NCBI RefSeq assembly: GCF_024139115.2
Contig: NW_026942808.1
Coordinates: 295,020 to 359,019, forward strand
Direction of reading: 5' to 3'
DNA from: Armigeres subalbatus
Lineage: Eukaryota; Arthropoda; Insecta; Diptera; Culicidae
DNA length: 64,000 nucleotides
Both the position numbers and the translations under genes were made by a program. Shown here piece by piece: positions 30,855-41,545 of the stretch (position 1 is its first letter; each line of letters starts with the position of its first letter). The notes beneath the pieces were generated by a model that saw only the letters and a list, made by a program, of their open reading frames with translations, did not search any database and had not been told where the DNA came from.

Positions 30855-31075
30855 TTTGGAGTCCAAAGTACGTACGCTTTCCAAACACGTTGCGTCTCCG
30901 AATTTGTCTGCTGGTATCGTTATCGTTATCGTTCTTCAACCACCTTGATTTCGTCGCCATGATGGCCGTTGTCTTCTCTTGAGCCTACTTTGTCTTCAAA
31001 GTGTTAATGACTAGGCCGACCTGCTTTGCTTCCCTTTTCAGTCTGATGTAGGATTCTTCCATCTTTTCAAAGTTA
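30855..31075 (-). mobile_element. RTE fragment (older copy)
   Basis: It matches part of the RTE reverse transcriptase at about 31780-32055 with many changes: AGTCCAAAGTACGTACG, CTGCTGGTATCGTTATCG and TCTGATGTAGGATTCTTCC. It lies in the same orientation just outside the better-preserved RTE insertion and is clearly older. Confidence 0.8.
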
Positions 31076-31273
31076 TAATAATGAAAGTAGTGCATGGAGA
31101 ACTGGAGTGCGATGACCTGTAGCGAGCTCCAGTTTGTCCGTAGGTTGACTGCTGTCGAGTGTCAGAGGTAGCATGCCGCAAATGGTCTTCATGCTTCCAC
31201 TTGGCCACACTGTCACTCATAGCGCAAAGTGCACATTGTGCTCATGGATCAATCATTTTATTTTTATTTATCA

Positions 31274-32527
31274 TCAGACTAAGGCCGGAGTGGCCTGTGC
31301 TGCACATAAAAGACTTCTCCATTCAGCTCGGTCCATGGCTGCACTTCGCCAACCACGCAGTCTGCGGAGGGTCCGCAAGTCGTCCTCCACCTGATCGATC
31401 CACCTTGCCCGCTGTGCACCTCGCCTTCTTGTTCCCGTCGGATCGTTGTCGAGAACCATTTTCACCGGGTTACTGTCCGACATTCTGGCTACGTGCCCGG
31501 CCCACCGCAGTCTTCCGATTTTCGCGGTGTGAACGATGGATGGTTCTCCCAACAGCTGATGCAACTCGTGGTTCATTCGCCTCCTCCACGTACCGTCCGC
31601 CATCTGCACTCCACCATAGATGGTACGCAACACTTTCCTTTCGAAAACTCCCAGTGCGCGTTGGTCCTCCACGAGCATCGTCCAGGTCTCGTGTGCGTAG
31701 AGAACTACCGGTCTTATAAGCGTTTTGTAGATAGTCAGTTTGGTACGGCGGCGAACTCTATTCGATCGTAGCGTCTTGCGGAGTCCAAAGTACGTACGAT
31801 TTCCAGCCACTATGCGTCTCCGAATTTCTCTGCTGGTATCGTTATCGGCGGTCACCAGTGAGCCCAAGTACACGAATTCTTCAACAACCTCGATTTCGTC
31901 ACCACCGATAGAAACTCGTGGTGGGTGGCTTACATTGACCTCTCTTGAGCCTCTTCCTATCATGTACTTCGTCTTCGACGTGTTGATTACTAGTCCAATC
32001 CGTTTAGCTTCGCTTTTCAGTCTGATGTAGGCTTCCTCCATCCTCTCAAAGTTACGTGCCATGATATCAATGTCGTCGGCGAAACCAAATAACTGGACGG
32101 ACTTCGTGAAAATCGTACCACTCGTGTCAATCCCTGCCCTTCGTGTTACTCTCTCCAAAGCGATGTTGAATAGCAGACACGAAAGACCATCACCTTGCCG
32201 TAACCCTCTACGGGTTTCGAAGGGACTCGAGAATGCCCCTGAAACTGGAAATACGCACATCACCCGATCCATCGTCGCCTTGATCAACCGTATCAGTTTA
32301 TCCGGAAATCCGTTTTCGTGCATTAGCTGCCATAGCTGGTCCCGATCGATTGTATCATATGCGGCTTTGAAGTCGATAAATAGATGATGTGTGGGCACGT
32401 TGTATTCGCGGCATTTCTGCAATACCTGACGTATGGCGAACACCTGGTCTGTGGTAGAGCGTTCACCCATAAATCCCGCCTGGTACTGCCCACGAACTCT
32501 CTTGCAATTGGTGTTAGTCGACGGCAT
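31274..32527 (-). pseudogene. RTE reverse transcriptase, C-terminal 417 codons
   Basis: Motifs in order: YQAGFMGERSTTDQVFAIRQ, FIDFKAAYDTIDR (motif A with catalytic aspartate), RRGLRQGDGLSCLLFNIALE (motif B), LFGFADDIDIMAR (motif C with both aspartates) and FVYLGSLVTADNDTS (thumb). A basic C-terminus follows (GRLRWAGHVARM, GAQRARWIDQVEDDL) ending in RAEWRSLLCAAQATPALV and a stop. The RRGLRQGDGLS and RWAGHVARM blocks are typical of the RTE clade. All catalytic residues are present; loss of function comes from the upstream frameshift and truncation. Confidence 0.92.
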
Positions 32528-33140
32528 AAAATTTGGGAGAGTACCTTGTAGGCGGCGTTCAGCAATGTGATTGCGCGGTAGTTGCTACAATCCAGCTTAT
32601 CGCCCTTTTTGTAGATGGGACACACGACACCTTCCATCCACTCCTGCGGCAGAACCTCATCCTCCCAAACCTTGGTAATCACCCAGTGCAGCGCTCTAGC
32701 CAGTTCTTCACCACCGTGTTTAAACAGCTCTCCTGGTAGTTGGTCAACTCCAGGGGCTTTGTTGTTTTTCAGCCGGCCGATCTCCTCCTGGATTTCCTGG
32801 AGATTCGGAGCCGGAAGTCGCATGTCCTGCGCGCGTGCTCCTAGGTTCATTACCATACCGCCACGGTCGTCTGCCATATCGCCATTCAGGTGCTCTTCGT
32901 AGTGATGCCGCCACCTTTGGATCACCTCACGCTCGTTCGTAAGAAGGTTCCCGTTTATGTCCTTACACATATCGGGCTGTGGCACGTGGCCCTTACGTGA
33001 ACGGTTCAACTTCTCATAGAACTTTCGTGCGTTATTAGCGCGGTACAGTTCCTCCGTCTCTTCACGGTCTCGATCTTCCTGCTGGCGCTTTTTCCTCCGG
33101 AAAATCGAGTTTTGTCTGTTCCGCGCCCTGTCTGTTCCGT
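32500..33140 (-). pseudogene. RTE linker and RT N-terminal part
   Basis: In another frame than the C-terminal part. It reads RNSIFRRKKRQQEDRDREE, ARKFYEKLNRSRKGHVP, LQEIQEEIGRLKNNKAPGVD, LPQEWMEGVVCPIYKKGD and CSNYRAITLLNAAYKVLSQI, the linker and fingers region of RTE elements. After IAREFVG the frame is wrong and meaningless. The apparent start near 33297 lies in flanking DNA; the true element begins near 33167 or inside. Confidence 0.88.
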
Positions 33141-33983
33141 TCCGCCCCGCCCCGTCTGTTCCGTTATATGGATCAATCATGGCCGCCTGAAATATTCCAG
33201 GGTTTAGTGCTAGGAGACCGACTAGTGCAAAGAAACTTGGTTTTAGTGAGTCGAGTGTAGTGAACCTTTTTACACTACATTGGATACGCTTGACCAATAA
33301 GCAGAATGCAGATTTCCGTTACCATACTCTAAAACACTGGAACGTCTTATTCCTGGCGTTCATTTTTCCCATAATGTCAGCGAAAATTGCGCACAGAACT
33401 TTACTTTTATTCATACCGACCACAAGATAGTCTGCCTCCATCAAAATCCATTATATAAGAATTCGAAATTTATAGCACATTAAGTCATCTTGTATCCGTC
33501 GAATATAGTGAATTTTGATAACAACAAGCCTTTTTGGTGGACCAAAATGTATATGAGATGTCAGATTGAAGTCAGCACTTCAATTGACTACAATAGAAAC
33601 TTTTTAATATCACCACAAATGTTTGTAAGGACGTGGCCGACGCTATTGTTAATTTAAAATATTATTTATTATTAAATTTGTATTATGAAATTGGCTAATT
33701 ATTCACATTATCGTTTGATTACCATTCTTGAGTTTGTTTCAATTTTGTTTGAACTACAATCTCCGAGTTATGAATAATATCACAAAAATGTCAATTATGA
33801 TGCACGTGCATCATTTAAACACACTCCACATACTTTGTAGTACATATTCTAAGTATTTAGCTTCAATCATGCAAACAAAAAAAATTGAAATTTTGTATGA
33901 AATTTTTTTCCCGTTTTTGGCAACATCCCCATTTTGGCAACATTAAAATCCGGTCGTGTTGCCAAAATCGGGAAGGGACTGTA

Positions 33984-34959
33984 CTCAATAACAAATCAAA
34001 GTCTTGGAAACTACTAAAAAGTTCGTCTCATCAGCATATGTAGTTTTCTACATAATCAAGCATTTACACTATATATTGCTTCCATTGGTTTCCGAACCTG
34101 TGTTGTTAGTGTAAAATAAGTTTTAAAGTTCGCCGCTGGCATACGATGGTATATGTATTAATTTTAATTTACTCAAATGCTTGTACAAGTTTTGACCGAG
34201 CAAGTCAGTTCGTGATAGGAATTAGGTTGCTTTCATTACACCACCATACAATGTAAATCCACTCGCGAAGAGTTGATTTACGATACCCTGCAGCACAGGT
34301 CACGTCGGTCGCTTCTGTGTTCATGTTAAGCTGATCCAATTTCCTGCTGCATGGTGAAAACTGATCAGCAACCCAAACAGGAATGCAGCGTGAGATATGC
34401 TTTCTATCGTAAATAGAATCACTACAGTTTTGATGAGTACGCAACGAAACGCTTTGAATATTTGCCGACTATACTGTCTTAAGCGTGAGCTGCCGTAGTT
34501 GGCATTTCTCGGAGAGACTCTGCAGTGTCAATTAGTTATTTCTTGTTTGATTGAAAATCAATCAAATGAGTTATGTACCGGCCAGACTACGAGCTTTATC
34601 ACGTACCTACATTTAGTTTTCGTTGGAATTTCATATAATTGATATTGGACGTATAGTGTGCGAAGACACATCCCTTACCTTGAGATGGCAGGTAAAGAAA
34701 TCCTTCAGCGTTATAGCCTATTCAGATTAGGCCATTAAATGGCTATATCCTTTTTTCCGAAAAAAAAATCTTGAAGTCAAATAGTAATACTAATTTGCCA
34801 TGGGATTTTTGAAACAATATCGATTACTTGTGCTGGCAATGCTGGCTGCCATAACTTCACCATAATTTACATGCTAGTTTTATCGCAATGAATTATTGGC
34901 AGTGGCTGATTTTGTACCCGCCGCTGCCACATCCAGGCGCTATAGTATATGAGCAAAAT
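33984..34959. other. AT-rich spacer
   Basis: No recognisable gene. The frame at 34205-34444 (minus) has no known motif. Confidence 0.3.
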
Positions 34960-35191
34960 AGCCAGCAAGAGTTAACCGCCAGATATTTGTATGGTGAAAA
35001 ACATCTAACGCGGGTTTTCTCAAAATAAGAAACTTTTCATGAAAAAAATATTTGGTACCGGTTATGAAGGATGGTGTCCGCTACTACGCCTACCAAATAT
35101 TTTTTCGATAAAGGTGCTTAATTTTGAGAAATCGAACCTTAGATGCCTTTCGCCATACTGATTTCAGAAAGTTAACTCCTAGTGTGCCGCT
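34960..35191. mobile_element. Foldback MITE
   Basis: Inverted arms of about 100 bp with moderate divergence: GAGTTAACCGCCAGATATTTG at 34969 against GAGTTAACTTTCTGAAATCAG read from 35178 on the other strand; then GTATGG..AAA..CATCTAA and AAAAATATTTGGTA occur in both. No target duplication established. Confidence 0.65.
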
Positions 35192-35218
35192 GTAAGCACG
35201 CTCAAAGCAGGCGATTCA

Positions 35219-35578
35219 TTGTCCATAAAACATGTTTACGTTTTATCGTGTTTTTCTGGATTATTAATGATTTTTAAAGAAGAGCACCTGACGTGTCAGA
35301 GGAGTCAACAACAAAATGTTGGATGGGCTGCTAAGCTCTTATCTCGGAAATGCGCTGTGGCGCTTCAACGAAGAGTTGGTACTGCTGAAGCCAAACGGTT
35401 AGCAGATTTCATTCTTATCGTAAACAACTGGTGGGATATTATGAATTCTCGTTGCCCGAAAGAAAGTCAGGTTGTGAAAAGTCCATATGGATTGAACCGT
35501 CGAGAGCAAGATGAGGCGCTGGATCTAATGGTGGAGCTCATGAAAACTGCTCTTCCGACGAATAAATCGAGCATGTAG
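35219..35578 (+). pseudogene. P-element/THAP9-like transposase fragment
   Basis: A 119-codon frame. VGWAAKLLSRKCAVALQRRV (about residues 36-55) followed by ADFILIVNNWWDIMNSR (about 63-79) and the nearby KSPYGL match the order of P-type transposases, in which an L.S..VA.AL helix is followed by an F.....WFD..NSR motif in the catalytic region. The N-terminal THAP zinc finger, GTP-binding region and most catalytic residues are absent. The first methionines (from 35219) are probably not part of the transposase; homology begins around 35310. P elements move by cut and paste using GTP as cofactor. No terminal repeats were found. Confidence 0.55.
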
Positions 35579-35889
35579 GACCTGAATTGCAGGTATATTT
35601 AAATTTGTTTATAGCTGTTTCGACTTTTAAAAAAATGTTCTAATGAAATTCAGGAAAATCCCGAAAAGTAAAAATATTATAGGGAAATTGTTCCCATCTT
35701 CATCTCAGTGTAACGAAATCATCTAATCAAGAAACAAAGAATAAGTATGGACATTTCGTACACAACGCACATTTTCGCCTACTATGCAGAAAAACGTCTG
35801 CCGGGTCAACTAGTTAATAATAATAATAGAATAACAATGAGGTAATACATATTCAAACTGTGCGCCGCCGCCGGTGATTTTCTTGCGCC
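35579..35889. other. Spacer with CTAG-containing motif
   Basis: AT-rich. It contains GTCTGCCGGGTCAACTAGTT near 35790, a word that recurs at the edges of some insect repeats, but I cannot prove a boundary. A short AAT microsatellite follows. Confidence 0.25.
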
Positions 35890-38115
35890 GCTGCTATATT
35901 TAAATTGACCCCGGAGCAATCTATTGAGGAACTTCCGAAGCAATTCCTTGAGGAAATTCCAGAGGAATTCCAGGAAGCGCTTTTTGTGGAATTCTTGAAG
36001 GAACTTCCGGAGAAATTCCTTGACGAGCTTCATTAGGAATTCCTGTAGAAACTTCCAAAGGAGCATCCGTAGAAATTCTTTGAGGAACTTCCGGAAGGAA
36101 ATCTCTGGATAACTTCCGAGGGAATTCCTGGAAGAATTCTCGCTTAACTTTTCAAAAGGACCTAAGTAACATTTTTTTCATGAATTAATTTGAATAGCGC
36201 AATCAACAGAACAACATGAGAGCTATTGATTGCAGTATTCAAATTAATTCATGAAAAAATTGTTACTTACGTCCTTTTGAAAAGTTAAGCGAGAATTTTC
36301 TGTGATATTTATGGAGCAACTTCTGGGGGAGTTCCAGAAGGAACTACGGAGAAATTTACGAGGGAACTCCTGGAGGAACTTCCGGAGAAATTCCTGGAAA
36401 AACTTGCGGAAGAATTCCTGGAAGAACTTCTGAAGGAATTCCAGGAGGAACTTCCGGAGGATTTCCTGGAAGGAATTTCCGGAGGAACTCCGGGAGGAAT
36501 TTCCGGAGGAATTCCTGGAGGAACTTCCGGAGGAATTGCTGGAAAAGCTTGCGGAGGAATTCCTGAAGGAACTTCCTGAGGAATTCCTTGAAGAATTTCT
36601 TGAGAAATTCCGGAGAAACCCGTAAGGGAATTCCTGGAGGAACTTCCGTAAGATATCCTGAGGAATTTCCGGAGGAACTTCCGGAGTTATTCCGGGTGGG
36701 AAACATCTGGGAGAATTCCGGGAGGAACACCCGGAGGAACTTCCGATTAAATTCCGGGTTGAACTTCCGGAGCAATTCCTGGAGAAGCTTTCTGGAGGAA
36801 TTTCCGGAGGATTTCCTGGAGAATTTTCTGGAAGAACTCCGGGAGGAATTTCCGAAAGAACTCCGGGAGGAATTTCCGAAGGAATTCTGGGAGGATCATC
36901 CGGAGGAATTCCGGGAAGAACATCTGAAGGAACTACGCAGGAATTCCGGGAGGAACTTCCGGTTGAATTCCAGATAGAACTTCCAGAGCAATTCCTGGAG
37001 AAGCTTCCTGACGAATTCCGGGAGGAACTTTCTGAGGAATTCATGGAGGAACTTCCGGAGGAAGTCTGAGAGAAATTTCGGAATTCCTGGAAGAAGTTCG
37101 TAATTCGAAGAGGAACTTCCGGAGAAACTCGTAATGGAACTGCCGGAGAAATTCCTGGAGGGATTTCCAGAGGATTTCCATGGGGAATTTCCGGCAGGAA
37201 CTTCGCAGGAATTCCGGGAGGAACTTCCGGAGGAAGTCTGGGAGGAACTTCGGAATTCCTGGAAGAACTTCGTAATAAACTTCCGGAGAAACTCGTAATG
37301 TCTTCCGGAGAAATTCCTGAAGGGACTAGTAGAAGATTTCCTTGAGAAATTTCCGGCAAGAACTCTCGGAGAAATTCCGGGAGGAACTTCCGGAGGAATG
37401 CCCGAAGGAACTTCCGGAAAAATTCTTGGAGGAACTTTGGGTGGAACTCTGCGAGGAATTTCCAGAGGAATCCCGGGAGCGACTTCCGGAGGAAATCCGT
37501 GAAGATCTTTTGGAGGAATTCTGGGAGAAACTTGAATTTGCAACTTTCAAGGAATTTCAGGACGCACTTTAGTTGGAATTCCGGGAGGAACTTCCTGAGG
37601 TATTCTGGAAGGTATTTCCGCAGGAATTACAGGAGGAACTTCCGGTTGAATTCCAGGTGGAGCTTCCGGAATAATTCTTGGAGAAACTTCCGGTAGAGTT
37701 CCGGGAAGAACTTACGTAGAAATTCTGAGTGCAACTTCCGGAGGAATCCCGGGAGGAACTTCCGGAGGAATGCTGGGAAAAACTTCTTCCCAAAAAGGAC
37801 TTCCGGCGTAGGCATTCCTGGAGAAATTTCCGGAGGAACTTCCGGAGGAATTCTTGAAGGAACTTGAATTTGGAACAATCCAATTCTATTTTCTGGAGGA
37901 ACTTTCGGAGCATTTACGAGAGGAACTTCCGGAGGAATTCAGGGAAAGCTTCCGGAGGAATTCTGGGAGTAATTTTCGGAAGGAGCTTCCGGAGAAATTC
38001 CGGAAGGAACGTCCTGACGGAACTTCCAGACAAATTCCGGAAGGAACTTCTGGAGGAATTCTAGAATAAACTTCCGGAGGAACTCTGTGAGAAACTTTTG
38101 GAAGAACTTCCGGAG
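35890..38115. repeat. ~24-bp minisatellite (GGAACTTCCGGAGGAATTCC)
   Basis: About 2.2 kb of diverged tandem units with consensus near AGGAACTTCCGGAGGAATTC plus CTGG. The 24-bp period equals eight codons and long frames stay open on both strands (for example 36244-37359 minus, giving PGIPPEVP-type and RNSSGSSS-type repeats). I regard these as artefacts. A 164-bp hairpin (36135-36298) interrupts the array. The same family occurs at 7620-9800. Confidence 0.92.
36135..36298. mobile_element. 164-bp near-perfect hairpin inside the minisatellite
   Basis: AATTCTCGCTTAACTTTTC at the left is mirrored at the right (GAAAAGTTAAGCGAGAATT). The arms are about 75 bp with few mismatches around a loop near 36210-36222. 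It contains no minisatellite units, so it is an inserted foldback rather than a by-product of the array. Confidence 0.85.
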
Positions 38116-38360
38116 AAATTCCTGTATGGACTGTGAAAATCCGATTCCAATGCAATTCAAATCCACTTCCAATCCAATCACAATAAAATACAATTCCAAC
38201 TCTAAGCAAATATCAATCGCATTCCAATCCATCATCACTAAAATTCCAATAACATGCCATTCATGTTCCAATAAAATTCAATTCAAACCTATCTAATTCT
38301 AATACCATTTCAATTCAAATCCAATCTAATTACACTCCAATTCAATTCCATTCCAATCCA
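38116..38360. repeat. ATTCCAAT-type low-complexity repeat
   Basis: Degenerate short words AATTCCAAT, CAATCCAAT and ATTCAAATCC follow the minisatellite directly. No gene. Confidence 0.8.
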
Positions 38361-38404
38361 ATTCAGTATTCGTGAAAAAGCACCAAATGCATCAGCATAT
38401 ACAG

Positions 38405-38585
38405 AAATAAAATGTCTAAATATTATGTTTGTTGGAGTTTTGGTTGTACCAACTGTTCGTCAGACGGTTGTACAAACTGAATTGGTCACACAAACTTGGG
38501 GTGGAGTCAATGTTGTACAACATGTCGGAGCGTGTGTGGGGCCCCTAAGAGTTATCATAAGGACAGCATTTCTAAAGATAAGGGA
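38405..38585 (+). pseudogene. Cysteine-rich ORF, left part (split by BEL element)
   Basis: In the frame that connects across the AGGGA target site, this stretch encodes CWSFGCTNCSSDGCTN, a stop (TGA), then GWSQCCTTCRSVCGAPKSY and HKDSISKDKG. After excision of the BEL element and one AGGGA the frame continues at 52483. The density of cysteines in C-X2-C and C-X-C spacing suggests a zinc-binding module. The protein is not one I recognise; a transposase C-terminus or a host gene are both possible. The frame has one in-frame stop and is now interrupted by 13.9 kb, so it is a pseudogene at this locus. Confidence 0.5.
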
Positions 38586-39468
38586 TGTTAAACTTTTTCG
38601 TAGACCGAGCGTAGCGCCGCTCGACTGAAATTATATTTAAGATTAATCGAATGTTCAATCACATTAATAGGTACAAATTCGGTTCACTTACAATTAAGTT
38701 TTCTGATATAGAGCAAGTAGCTGTTAAACCTACACTTGCTTCGGGGTTATCGTTGAAAGCCTGTTATTATTATACAAGGTGAATTACAGTACCTCATTGA
38801 GTGGACTAATTCAATACGATTACTCACGGTTTTTGCACTATAAGAAAATTCTGTTTATCCTAAATTCACTTCTGGAGAATTAGAAATACTATAATAAGAG
38901 ATCGGCGAAGACGCCATCTTGTTTCCAATCGAACCGTCAAAAGCGGTTCCAATTCGACTTGTTTACTTTTTGCATCCATAAGAAGCAGGCAAAAAGTTCA
39001 AGTGATGCCGGTATTATTTTCACGATTACATGCATTTTCATACGTTGCCATTTCGACAGTTTTTCACTCCGCCGGTCTCTGGTTATAGGGTGGCTATGGA
39101 GAACATAATACGTGCGGAAATCTATCTAGGAATATTGAATAGTAATCGCACTATTAGACATAAGAATATTTATAGGACTATTTAATTGCACTTCATCTTC
39201 TAACGAACTCTGAGGTTGCTGGAGCTCAATTGGTATGGTATTTTCTACGATTTAGGCACTAATATAAACTGTTCAATAATTTAGCAATAATTTGTTTCAC
39301 GTGATTACAATGCTTGCTGTTTCGATCAACAACATTCTGCTAGTCATCCCGGGTTGTCGTCTACTTTTGACAGGTTCGTCTATACGACGACGTTTGATGC
39401 TGAATGTAGTGGTAGGTTACGGAGGCGCCGTACATCAAAAAAGGGTCTATCTGTCTCGCGCGTCAACA
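38586..39468 (-). repeat. BEL 3' LTR, enlarged by a MITE
   Basis: The left copy, 883 bp including a 216-bp hAT MITE and its 8-bp duplication. The remaining sequence matches the 657-bp right LTR closely, with scattered differences such as CGCCGCTCG/CGCGGCTCG and AACTAATTCAATACG/AACTATCGTATTG. Adjacent at 39469 on the minus strand lies GGGTCGGGG, a possible polypurine tract. Confidence 0.92.
38881..39096. mobile_element. hAT-type MITE inside the BEL LTR
   Basis: Absent from the other LTR, so its borders are exact. Termini TAGAAATACTATAATAAGAG and, inverted, TAGCCACCCTATAACCAGAG share most positions. TGGAGAAT (38873-38880) and TGGAGAAC (39097-39104) are an 8-bp target duplication with one change. 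Confidence 0.88.
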
Positions 39469-39491
39469 CCCCGACCCGTGAGGCCTAACCG

Positions 39492-40361
39492 TTAGTTGGT
39501 CTTACCACCTTCTAATACGTCCAGTAGAGCCACTTTGATCGAAGGTCGTTGAAGTATTGCCGAATCTGTCTGGATATCCACCTTGCGTACCTGGCCATCG
39601 TTTGCTGGATAGGTTTTAATTATTCGACCTTTGAGCCAGCCGTTACGTACAGTTTCGTCGACGATTATTACGAGATCACCTTTTTGAAGTGGACGAACAT
39701 TGAAGAACCATTTAGTTCGTCGAGCAATAGTTGGTAGATAGAACTTAATCCAACTTGTCCAAAACTGATCCAGCAAATGCTGCATTACTTTCCAGTTGGT
39801 ATGTAGAGACACTGACTCGCTGATGGGAATTCTCACGGGACTATTCACTCCACTGGAGCTCATCAAGAGGAAGTTATTGGGAGTGAGAACTTCCTGGCCA
39901 GGAAATTTAAGTGGCACGAATGTAAGCGGTCGTGAATTAACAATCATGGTGGCCTCTGAGAGTAATGTAGTCAGTCCTTCGTCGTCTAGCTTTTCACGGT
40001 GTGCAAGCACCTTCAAGGCGTCCTTGATTGAACGGACCTTCCGTTCCCACACACCGCCCATATGCGGAGCGGATGGTGGGTTAAAATGCCACTCTGTTGC
40101 AGCGTTAGTAAAGCTACTGGCGATGGCGAAGTTGATAGATTTTATTTCTGTAGCTAATTCTCTGGCGGCACCTCGAAAATAGGATCCGTTGTCGCTGAAA
40201 ATGTTCTGTGGAGCTCCCCTCGGTAACTCGGTAACGTAGTGCTTTCGGGGAACAATTATCGGATTCCGGAAACTGTAGGGATAGTAAGCTGCCTTTGGAT
40301 CAATTCGGCTTTCCATCCGCAGCACTCCGTCGTCGTCTATGAATGCCGATAGTTTTGACAA
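39492..40361 (-). pseudogene. BEL integrase, internally deleted
   Basis: The frame starts in the linker before the zinc-binding region (SKLSAFIDDDGVLRMESRID, FRNPIIVPRKHYVT), then jumps to LPRGAPQNIFSDNGSYFRGA, the second catalytic aspartate block. PPSAPHMGGVWERKVRSIKD contains the catalytic glutamate, followed by the C-terminal domain (FLLMSSSG, FWTSWIKFYLPTIARRTKWF, LQKGDLVIIVDE). The HHCC zinc finger and the first catalytic aspartate, perhaps 150 codons, are missing. Integrase inserts the DNA copy into the genome; this one cannot. Confidence 0.92.
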
Positions 40362-40907
40362 TCAGCTAGATTTGGGTAGCCTTATTTCTTTCACCTTGGT
40401 TGATACGCTGTTTTTAAAAATGGAAATCACCTCTCCACACTCCTCTGCTTGAACTAATCGCCATAAGCTCTTTTCGGCCATCACGTAGTCTCGACTAGTT
40501 AACGTAACCGTGCCTGATCGGGACCGTACTTGTTGTATTGTTGAGCAGCAATTAACGAAATGGTAGATATAGGCCAAAGATCTAATAATATCTTCATACC
40601 GTGAGAATTTAGTCAAATCTAGTACTGAGTCGGTCATGATTTTGTTGTGCAGGTTCGATGCCCTCATTTCTTCCATCGGTTCATCCAGTTGTAGTTTCTT
40701 CACTGGCCATTCTTCTTCTGGTAACCAGAGAAAATCTGGTCCACGATACCATTTGCTTTGCGAGTCGAAACCGTTGCCCCACTTAGTTGCTGCATCTGCG
40801 ATGTTGAACCGAGTAGATACCCATCGCCAATCTTCTACTGTTGTTTCTTCCAGGATTTCCGTTGTTCTGAACTGCACATACGGTCGATACTTGCGGGGAT
40901 CGGCTCG
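40362..40907 (-). pseudogene. BEL RNase H C-terminus and connection
   Basis: The frame continues the RNase H broken at 47328-47349: RADPRKYRPYVQF, then TTVEDWRWVSTRFNIADAAT, a hallmark of BEL/Pao RNase H, and GPDFLWLPEEEWP. It ends at a stop after EIRLPKSS, separated by one stop codon from the integrase frame. It is joined on its 5' side to a misplaced protease fragment rather than to RNase H. Confidence 0.88.
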
Positions 40908-41296
40908 TTAGAACCGTCGTCTAAAAAGGCAAAAGTCGATACCGAATTTCCATTGTATGATAGGGTGACAGGTAATATTTTAAAGAGCGTACTGTTCTGC
41001 TTGCTTCGATGCGCAGAAACGACCCTTGATCCGCTTGCAATGGGAGCAAATGGTTTTGGTTTACCATGATGCAATAGCTTATGGTGCATCTCCTCACATT
41101 TATCGATTCCACACGGCTGTGTGGTTCTACAGGGCCATTTTCCGTGACATGTGAAACACCGCACGGCCTGACCTACTCATCTAATCCTGAACGTTGGAAT
41201 CAGATAGTGTGCTTACTTGACAAGCGGCTGGTTTTATCGAAGACCCGTTCGTAATCGCTGAAAGCCTTCAGCGTGACATCAGAGATTCGTTGTGTA
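40908..41296 (-). pseudogene. Duplicated BEL gag-protease segment, left part
   Basis: Near-identical to about 49393-49980. It encodes VRCFTCHGKWPCRTTQPCG, LPVTLSYNGNSVSTFAFLDD and DGSN, the end of gag and start of the protease. It lacks the MITE present in the parent at 49692-49902. GATACTTGCGGGGATCGGCTCG, a 22-bp word split here only for description (40886-40907), borders it and recurs at 47328-47349. The duplicate is interrupted at 41296 by the Jockey LINE. Confidence 0.85.
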
Positions 41297-41545
41297 GTAG
41301 TAGTAAAATTCTTCTTTATTTACACATTTTTTGTTCTACAATTATTTTTGACATGTACAGTGATCGGCCGGCTTGGCCCTCCAACTTCAATTTTAATTAT
41401 TATTATTATTATTATTTTTATGTTTCTACTTGATTTTTGAAATATATTGTATCATGACGGCCTTCAGGAGGCGCTAGTGTGTGTTTTTTTAAATTTGATA
41501 ACCTAACTACTATGTACACTAATATTTACAATAAAATTTGATAAC

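Larger units (their letters stand above)
31257..33167 (-). mobile_element. 5'-truncated RTE (JAM1-like) with 13-bp target duplication
   Basis: ATGGATCAATCAT flanks both ends (31244-31256, 33168-33180). On the minus strand the element ends in GATAAATAAAAATAAAAT, the simple-sequence tail of RTE elements, right after the ORF stop. The endonuclease is missing: the 5' end lies just upstream of the RT domain in GC-rich simple sequence (33120-33165). The RT is split by a frameshift near 32520. It is inserted in the pogo-like element at 30103-33981. Confidence 0.93.
30103..33981. mobile_element. Pogo/Tc1-like element with nested RTE
   Basis: CAGTCCCATCCCGATTTTGGC at 30103 is mirrored by CAGTCCCTTCCCGATTTTGGC inverted at 33981, and TA borders both ends (30101-30102, 33982-33983). 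TTTTGGCAACA words repeat about four times just inside each end, consistent with transposase-binding sites. CAG ends with a TA target suggest the Tc1/mariner/pogo group. Of the 3879 bp, 1911 bp are a later RTE insertion (31257-33167). No transposase is recognisable in the remainder. Confidence 0.8.

Noticed and set aside
35780..35812. Helitron 3' end (CTAG after GC-rich word)
   Set aside because: CAACTAGTT is present, but no convincing terminal hairpin or 5' TC end was found, so I do not call it.
36244..37359. A 371-codon proline/serine-rich protein gene (minus)
   Set aside because: The frame is produced by a 24-bp minisatellite; several other frames over the same DNA are equally open.
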